A DNA stretch of 34,973 nucleotides. Origin: Ramlibacter sp. (GTDB lineage: Bacteria; Pseudomonadota; Gammaproteobacteria; Burkholderiales; Burkholderiaceae_C). The stretch is taken from the NCBI GenBank assembly GCA_022844525.1, contig JALHLO010000013.1, positions 1 through 34,973 of the forward strand, given 5' to 3'. Shown here one piece after another: positions 30,806 to 34,973 of the stretch. Each line of letters begins with the position of its first letter. Positions within the stretch are counted from its first letter, which is position 1. A model generated the notes under the pieces. The model made no database searches. It was not told where the DNA came from and saw nothing but the letters and a program-made list of their open reading frames with translations. Position numbers and translations under genes: made by a program.

Positions 30806-31435
30806 ATGACCTCGGACGCGAGCATCCGTTTCTTCGAGTCGCAGTTCCAGCGCCAGGTGCAGGCCAGCGACCTGAAGCTGAACCCCTTCGAGCAGCGGGC
30901 CCTGCCCTACCTGCGCGGGCGCGTGCTGGACTACGGCTGCGGGCTGGGCAACCTGGCCCTGGCGGCGGCCCGCCAGGGCTGCTCGGTGGTGGCGCTGGAC
31001 GCCAGCCCCACGGCCATCGCCCACCTGCGCGAGGCGGCGGGCGCGGCCAGCCTGCCGGTCGAGGCGGGCGAGGCCGACCTGCGCGCCTTCGCCATCCAGG
31101 GCGAGTTCGACTCGGTGGTGTCCATCGGCCTGCTGATGTTCTTCGACTGCCCCACCGCCTTCGCGCGGCTGCAGGAGCTGCAGGCGCACCTGCGCCCCGG
31201 CGGCGTGGCCGTCGTCAACGTGCTGGAGGAAGGCACCACCTACCTCGACATGTTCGACCCCTCGGGACACTGCCTGTTCGCCCCCGGCGAGATGGAAAGG
31301 CGCTTCGGCGGCTGGGAGATCCTGTCGGCCGCGCACGAGGACTTTCCCGCACCCGGCGGGCAAGTCAAGCGCTTTGCCACACTCATCGCGAAGAAGCCGA
31401 CGGAGACCGCGCATTCCGATGGTGCTGTGATGTAA
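30806..31435 (+). CDS. TehB-like class I SAM-dependent methyltransferase
   Basis: A 209-residue cytoplasmic methyltransferase starting [20 protein letters not shown]. Motif I is [19 protein letters not shown], motif [13 protein letters not shown], then [15 protein letters not shown] and [20 protein letters not shown]. The arrangement is close to TehB/tellurite-resistance methyltransferases, but no tehA is nearby and the substrate is unknown. It lies between hrcA and nadK, which are often direct neighbours in this group, so it may be an insertion in that block. Its stop is 7 nt before the nadK start. Confidence 0.88.
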   Translation: MTSDASIRFFESQFQRQVQASDLKLNPFEQRALPYLRGRVLDYGCGLGNLALAAARQGCSVVALDASPTAIAHLREAAGAASLPVEAGEADLRAFAIQGEFDSVVSIGLLMFFDCPTAFARLQELQAHLRPGGVAVVNVLEEGTTYLDMFDPSGHCLFAPGEMERRFGGWEILSAAHEDFPAPGGQVKRFATLIAKKPTETAHSDGAVM

Positions 31436-31436
31436 T
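31431..31436 (+). promoter_or_regulatory. Candidate -10 box, 6 nt before the nadK ATG
   Basis: TGTAAT, six bases, then ATG, overlapping the end of the preceding gene. It is weaker than the other examples because the first bases are TG rather than TA. Confidence 0.3.
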
Positions 31437-31442
31437 TTGCCG

Positions 31443-32339
31443 ATGAAATCGATCTTCCGGCAGGTCGCCCTGATCGGCAAGTACCACGCCTCGGTGGCGC
31501 CTGCCCTGGCCGCCTCGATGCGCGCGGCGCTGGAGGACATCGCGCAGTTCCTCGCCTCCCAGGGCTGCGAGGTGGTGGTGGAACGCGACACCGCGGCCGT
31601 CGCCGGCATGACCGGCCACGCCACGGCGGACGTCCCCACCATCGGCACCCGGTGCGACCTGGGCCTGGTGGTGGGCGGCGACGGCACCATGCTGGGCATC
31701 GGCCGCCAGCTGGCGCGCCACGGCGTGCCGCTGATCGGCATCAACCAGGGGCGCCTGGGCTTCATCACCGACATCCCGCTGGACGCCTACCGCACCGTGC
31801 TGCCGCCCATGCTGGCCGGCGAGTACGAGGAGGACCACCGCACCCTGATGCACGCGCGCGTGGTGCGCGACGGCGACACCGTGTTCGACGCACTGGCGAT
31901 GAACGACGTGGTGGTCAACCGCGGCGCCACTTCCGGCATGGTGGAACTGAAAATCGAGATCGACGGCCACTTCGTGGCCAAGCAGCGGGCCGACGGCCTG
32001 ATCGTGGCCACGCCCACCGGGTCCACGGCCTATTCGCTGTCGGCGGGGGGGCCGCTGCTGCACCCGTCCACCCCGGGCTGGGTGCTGGTGCCGATCGCGC
32101 CCCACACGCTGTCGAACCGGCCGATCGTGCTGCCCGACGCGGTGGAGATCGCCATCGAGCTGGTCTCGGGGCGCGACGCCAGCGCGAACTTCGACATGCA
32201 GTCGCTCGCGTCGCTGCTGCACGGTGACCGGATCACCGTGCGCCGCTCGCAGCACAAGGTACGATTCCTGCATCCCCGCGGCTGGACCTACTTCGACACG
32301 CTGCGCAAGAAACTGCACTGGAACGAGGGGAACGTGTGA
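31443..32339 (+). CDS. nadK: NAD kinase
   Basis: NadK phosphorylates NAD to NADP. The 298-residue protein starts [20 protein letters not shown]. It has the GGDGT motif at about residues 78-82 ([10 protein letters not shown]), [15 protein letters not shown], the conserved [15 protein letters not shown] and [22 protein letters not shown] 31443 is chosen over the TTG at 31437. The stop overlaps the recN GTG as GTGA. The nadK-recN order is conserved in many proteobacteria. Confidence 0.96.
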   Translation: MKSIFRQVALIGKYHASVAPALAASMRAALEDIAQFLASQGCEVVVERDTAAVAGMTGHATADVPTIGTRCDLGLVVGGDGTMLGIGRQLARHGVPLIGINQGRLGFITDIPLDAYRTVLPPMLAGEYEEDHRTLMHARVVRDGDTVFDALAMNDVVVNRGATSGMVELKIEIDGHFVAKQRADGLIVATPTGSTAYSLSAGGPLLHPSTPGWVLVPIAPHTLSNRPIVLPDAVEIAIELVSGRDASANFDMQSLASLLHGDRITVRRSQHKVRFLHPRGWTYFDTLRKKLHWNEGNV

Positions 32340-34000
32340 GCCTGAAACGACTGGCCCTGCGCGATTTCGTGATCGTCCGCGAGCTCGAGCTGGAGCTGGC
32401 GGAGGGATTTTCCGTGCTGACCGGCGAGACGGGCGCCGGCAAGTCCATCCTGGTCGATGCGCTGCAGCTGGTGCTGGGCGCGCGCGCCGAGGCCTCGGTG
32501 GTGCGCGAAGGCGCGGCCCGCACCGAGATCAGCGCCGAATTCGATCTGCCGCCCGCGCTGGTGCCCTGGCTGCAGGAAGCCGGCTTCGACGGCGGCGACA
32601 CGCTGCTGCTGCGCCGCACCGTCGACAGCCAGGGCAAGAGCCGGGCCTGGATCAACGGCAGCGCCGCCACCGCCACCCAGCTGCGCGAGATGGGCGACCA
32701 CCTCGTCGACATCCACGGCCAGCACGCGTGGCAAAGCCTCACGCGGCCCGCCTCCGTGCGCACCCTGCTCGATGGCTATGCGGGCATCACCACCGACCGG
32801 CTGCAGCAGCTGTGGACCGGCTGGCGCGGCGCGCAGAAGATGCTGGCCGACGCCCGCACGGCGCAGGACACGCTGCAGCGCGAACGCGAGCGCCTGGCCT
32901 GGCAGATCGGCGAAGTCGACAAGCTGGGCCCCGGCGCCCACGAGTGGGACGAACTGAACGCCAACCACACGCGGCTGTCGCACGCGCAGGCGCTGATGGA
33001 CGCCGCCAACGGCGCGCAGGAACTGCTCGATGGCGAGGAAGCCAGCGCCCGCCGCGGCCTCGCGCAGGCGCTCGACGTCCTGCGCGACCAGGAACACCTG
33101 GAGCCGCAGTTCCGCGACATCGCAGAGGTGCTCGCCTCCAGCCTGGCGCAGGTGGAGGACGCCGCGCACTCCCTGCAGGGCTACCTGCGCAAGACCGACC
33201 TGGATCCGCAGCGCCTGGCGGAGCTGGACGAGCGCATGGCCTCCTGGCTGTCGCTCGCGCGCCGCTACAAGCGCCCGCCCGCGGAGCTGCCGGCGCTGCT
33301 GGCCGGCTGGAAGGACGAACTGAAGAAGCTCGATGCCGCGGCCGACCTCGCTGGCCTGGAGGCGGCGGAGAAGAAGGAACAAGAGGCCTTCCTGGCGGAA
33401 GCGCGCGTGCTGGCCAAGGCGCGCGCCAAGGCAGCGCCGCAGCTGTCCAAGGCGGTGACGCAGGCCATGCAGGGCCTGGGCATGCAGGGCGGCCGCTTCG
33501 AGGTGGCACTGGAGAAGGTCGACACGCCTTCCGCCCATGGGCTGGAAGAAGTCAGCTTCCTGGTCGCGGGGCACGCGGGCAGCACGCCGCGGCCGGTGGG
33601 CAAGGTCGCTTCCGGCGGCGAGCTGTCGCGCATCGCGCTGGCGATCGCGGTCACCACCAGCCGGCTGGGCGAAGCGCAGACGCTGATCTTCGACGAGGTC
33701 GATTCCGGCGTCGGCGGCGCGGTGGCCGAGACCGTGGGCCGGCTGATGAAGCAGCTCGGCCGCGACCGCCAGGTGCTGGCCGTCACGCACCTGCCGCAGG
33801 TGGCGGCCTGCGCGGACCATCACCTGGTCGTGGCCAAGCAGTCGCAGGCCGGCGGCGTCAGCAGCACGGTCGCGCCGGCGGAAGGCGAAAAACGCGTGGC
33901 CGAGATCGCGCGCATGCTCGGTGGCGAGCGCCTGTCCGGCACCACGCTCGCGCATGCGAAGGAAATGCTGGGCGACGCCGCGGCGGCGCCGGGAAGCTGA
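32336..34000 (+). CDS. recN: DNA repair protein RecN
   Basis: RecN is an SMC-like ATPase acting in double-strand-break repair. The 554-residue protein starts with GTG ([20 protein letters not shown]). It has Walker A GETGAGKS (30-37), a central coiled coil of about 180-350, the ABC signature [14 protein letters not shown] and Walker [13 protein letters not shown] with the following Q/H-loop [16 protein letters not shown]. The length is typical. It is translationally coupled to nadK. No LexA box was recognised before the unit. Confidence 0.96.
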   Translation: MSLKRLALRDFVIVRELELELAEGFSVLTGETGAGKSILVDALQLVLGARAEASVVREGAARTEISAEFDLPPALVPWLQEAGFDGGDTLLLRRTVDSQGKSRAWINGSAATATQLREMGDHLVDIHGQHAWQSLTRPASVRTLLDGYAGITTDRLQQLWTGWRGAQKMLADARTAQDTLQRERERLAWQIGEVDKLGPGAHEWDELNANHTRLSHAQALMDAANGAQELLDGEEASARRGLAQALDVLRDQEHLEPQFRDIAEVLASSLAQVEDAAHSLQGYLRKTDLDPQRLAELDERMASWLSLARRYKRPPAELPALLAGWKDELKKLDAAADLAGLEAAEKKEQEAFLAEARVLAKARAKAAPQLSKAVTQAMQGLGMQGGRFEVALEKVDTPSAHGLEEVSFLVAGHAGSTPRPVGKVASGGELSRIALAIAVTTSRLGEAQTLIFDEVDSGVGGAVAETVGRLMKQLGRDRQVLAVTHLPQVAACADHHLVVAKQSQAGGVSSTVAPAEGEKRVAEIARMLGGERLSGTTLAHAKEMLGDAAAAPGS

Positions 34001-34010
34001 AGGCCGCGCG

Positions 34011-34877
34011 ATGTCGCTGGAACTCGTCCTCATCACCGGCATGGCCGGCTCCGGCAAGTCGGTGGCGCTGCGCGCGCTGGAGGACGCCGGCTACTTCTGC
34101 GTCGACAACCTGCCGCCCGAGCTGCTGCTGGACTTCGTCGCGCTGGAAGACCGCAACCAGCGCCGCCGCGTCGCGATCGCGATGGACGTGCGCACGGCCA
34201 ACTCGCTGCCGCAGGTGCCCGCGCACCTGCAGGAGCTGATGCGGCAGGGCCATGCGGTGCGGCCGCTGTTCCTGGACGCGGCCACCGACACGCTGGTGCG
34301 GCGCTTCTCCGAAACGCGCCGGCGCCACCCGCTGTCCGCGAGCGACCTCGACGGCGACCAGCACCGCGCCGTGGTGGAAGCCATCGAGCTCGAACGCACA
34401 CTGCTGGCCGACCTGCGCGAGCACGCGCACGTGATCGACACCAGCGTGCTGCGCGCCGCGCAGCTGCAGGAGTACGTGAAGTCCCTGCTGTCGGCGCCGC
34501 TGGCGCAGATGACGCTGGTGTTCCAGTCCTTCTCGTACAAGCGCGGGATCCCGGTGGACGCCGACTACGTGTTCGACGTGCGCATGCTGCCCAACCCGCA
34601 CTACGAGCCGGAACTGCGCGATCTCACCGGGCGGGACGAAGCCGTGGTCGCGTACCTGCAGAACAACCAGGAAGCCGAGGACATGTACGGCGACATCTGC
34701 GCCTTCCTCGACCACTGGCTGGAGCCGCTGGCGCGCAACCACCGCAGCTACGTGACGGTGGCGATCGGCTGCACCGGCGGGCAGCACCGCTCGGTCTACC
34801 TGGTGGAGCGGCTGGCGGAGGAGTTCGGGCAGCGCTGGGTGACGCTGAAGCGGCACCGGGAGATCGAGAGCTGGTGA
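34011..34877 (+). CDS. rapZ: RNase adapter protein RapZ
   Basis: RapZ is a nucleotide- and RNA-binding adapter; in E. coli it delivers the small RNA GlmZ to RNase E and so controls GlmS. The 288-residue protein has the N-terminal P-loop GMAGSGKS (10-17), [10 protein letters not shown], the linker with [20 protein letters not shown] and the C-terminal RNA-binding domain ([40 protein letters not shown]). It starts 10 nt after recN and is probably cotranscribed. In many proteobacteria it lies near ptsN/hprK; here those genes, if linked, would be outside the window. The palindromic repeat of locus D follows. Confidence 0.95.
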   Translation: MSLELVLITGMAGSGKSVALRALEDAGYFCVDNLPPELLLDFVALEDRNQRRRVAIAMDVRTANSLPQVPAHLQELMRQGHAVRPLFLDAATDTLVRRFSETRRRHPLSASDLDGDQHRAVVEAIELERTLLADLREHAHVIDTSVLRAAQLQEYVKSLLSAPLAQMTLVFQSFSYKRGIPVDADYVFDVRMLPNPHYEPELRDLTGRDEAVVAYLQNNQEAEDMYGDICAFLDHWLEPLARNHRSYVTVAIGCTGGQHRSVYLVERLAEEFGQRWVTLKRHREIESW

Positions 34878-34899
34878 GCGAGGGGTGTTGGCCGCCTGT

Positions 34900-34973
34900 C
34901 GCGGTGCGGCTTCGCGCGCACCACGACCTACACGGCCACCTGTAGGTCGTGGTGCGCGCGAAGCCGCACCGCG
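34900..34973. repeat. Palindromic repeat, locus D (after rapZ)
   Basis: Two perfect 33-nt arms (34900-34932 and 34941-34973) enclose an 8-nt loop. The loop-side core GTAGGTCGTGGTG is shared with loci A-C, while the outer part reads CGCGAAGCCGCACCGCG instead of GCCCGCAGGCGAACCGCGAC. The arm may extend past the window edge. Confidence 0.9.

Noticed and set aside
30703-30806. CIRCE element (TTAGCACTC-N9-GAGTGCTAA) upstream of hrcA
   Set aside because: No such inverted repeat was found in the divergent interval.

Overview
This window is high-GC chromosomal DNA from a betaproteobacterium of the order Burkholderiales, most likely family Comamonadaceae (Ramlibacter- or Variovorax-like). The clues are the gene order yicC-gmk-rpoZ-spoT with convergent greB, the hrcA / nadK-recN / rapZ block, a Bug/TctC-type solute-binding protein, and very strong G/C at third codon positions. 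The genus is inferred; no rRNA is present.

Layout. 1-957 (minus): the front of a molybdenum hydroxylase operon (2Fe-2S subunit, then a molybdopterin subunit that runs off the left edge). 1028-3237 (plus): a TPP riboswitch, a possible 15-codon leader peptide, and thiO-thiS-thiG, which make the thiazole half of thiamine. 3256-5298: a small coiled-coil protein, exonuclease III, a PAS-only protein and a small hypothetical protein. 5370-9825 (minus): a tightly packed cluster of Ser/Thr kinase, PP2C phosphatase, RNase PH, RdgB and HemW. 9907-14726: yicC, gmk, rpoZ, spoT (plus) and greB (minus). 14852-18279 (plus): three small uncharacterised proteins, a CvpA-CAP fusion and topoisomerase IB. 18431-22421 (minus): a trehalose/glycogen pair (treZ and an amylo-alpha-1,6-glucosidase). 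22608-28195: a Bug binding protein, a YodC-like protein, tRNA-Arg, an acyl-CoA dehydrogenase/MaoC-type hydratase pair, an MFS transporter and a methyltransferase with a signal peptide. 28196-29567: a short accessory segment with two unrecognised genes, beside tRNA-Ile2(CAU). 29693-34877: hrcA (minus), a TehB-like methyltransferase, nadK, recN and rapZ.

Most genes are core functions: nucleotide quality control, stringent response, transcript cleavage, DNA repair, heat-shock control and cofactor synthesis. Three signals cut across the gene list. (1) A family of long palindromes sharing the core GTAGGTCGTGGT lies at gene 3' ends, mostly between convergent genes. At one locus its two ends supply the stop codons of both flanking genes. 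(2) Many genes without a Shine-Dalgarno sequence have a -10-like hexamer only 5-7 nt before the start codon, which suggests leaderless mRNAs. (3) The TPP riboswitch's ribosome-binding site is correctly spaced for a proline-rich mini-ORF whose stop overlaps the thiO start. No CRISPR array, prophage, complete insertion sequence or recognisable defence system was seen.
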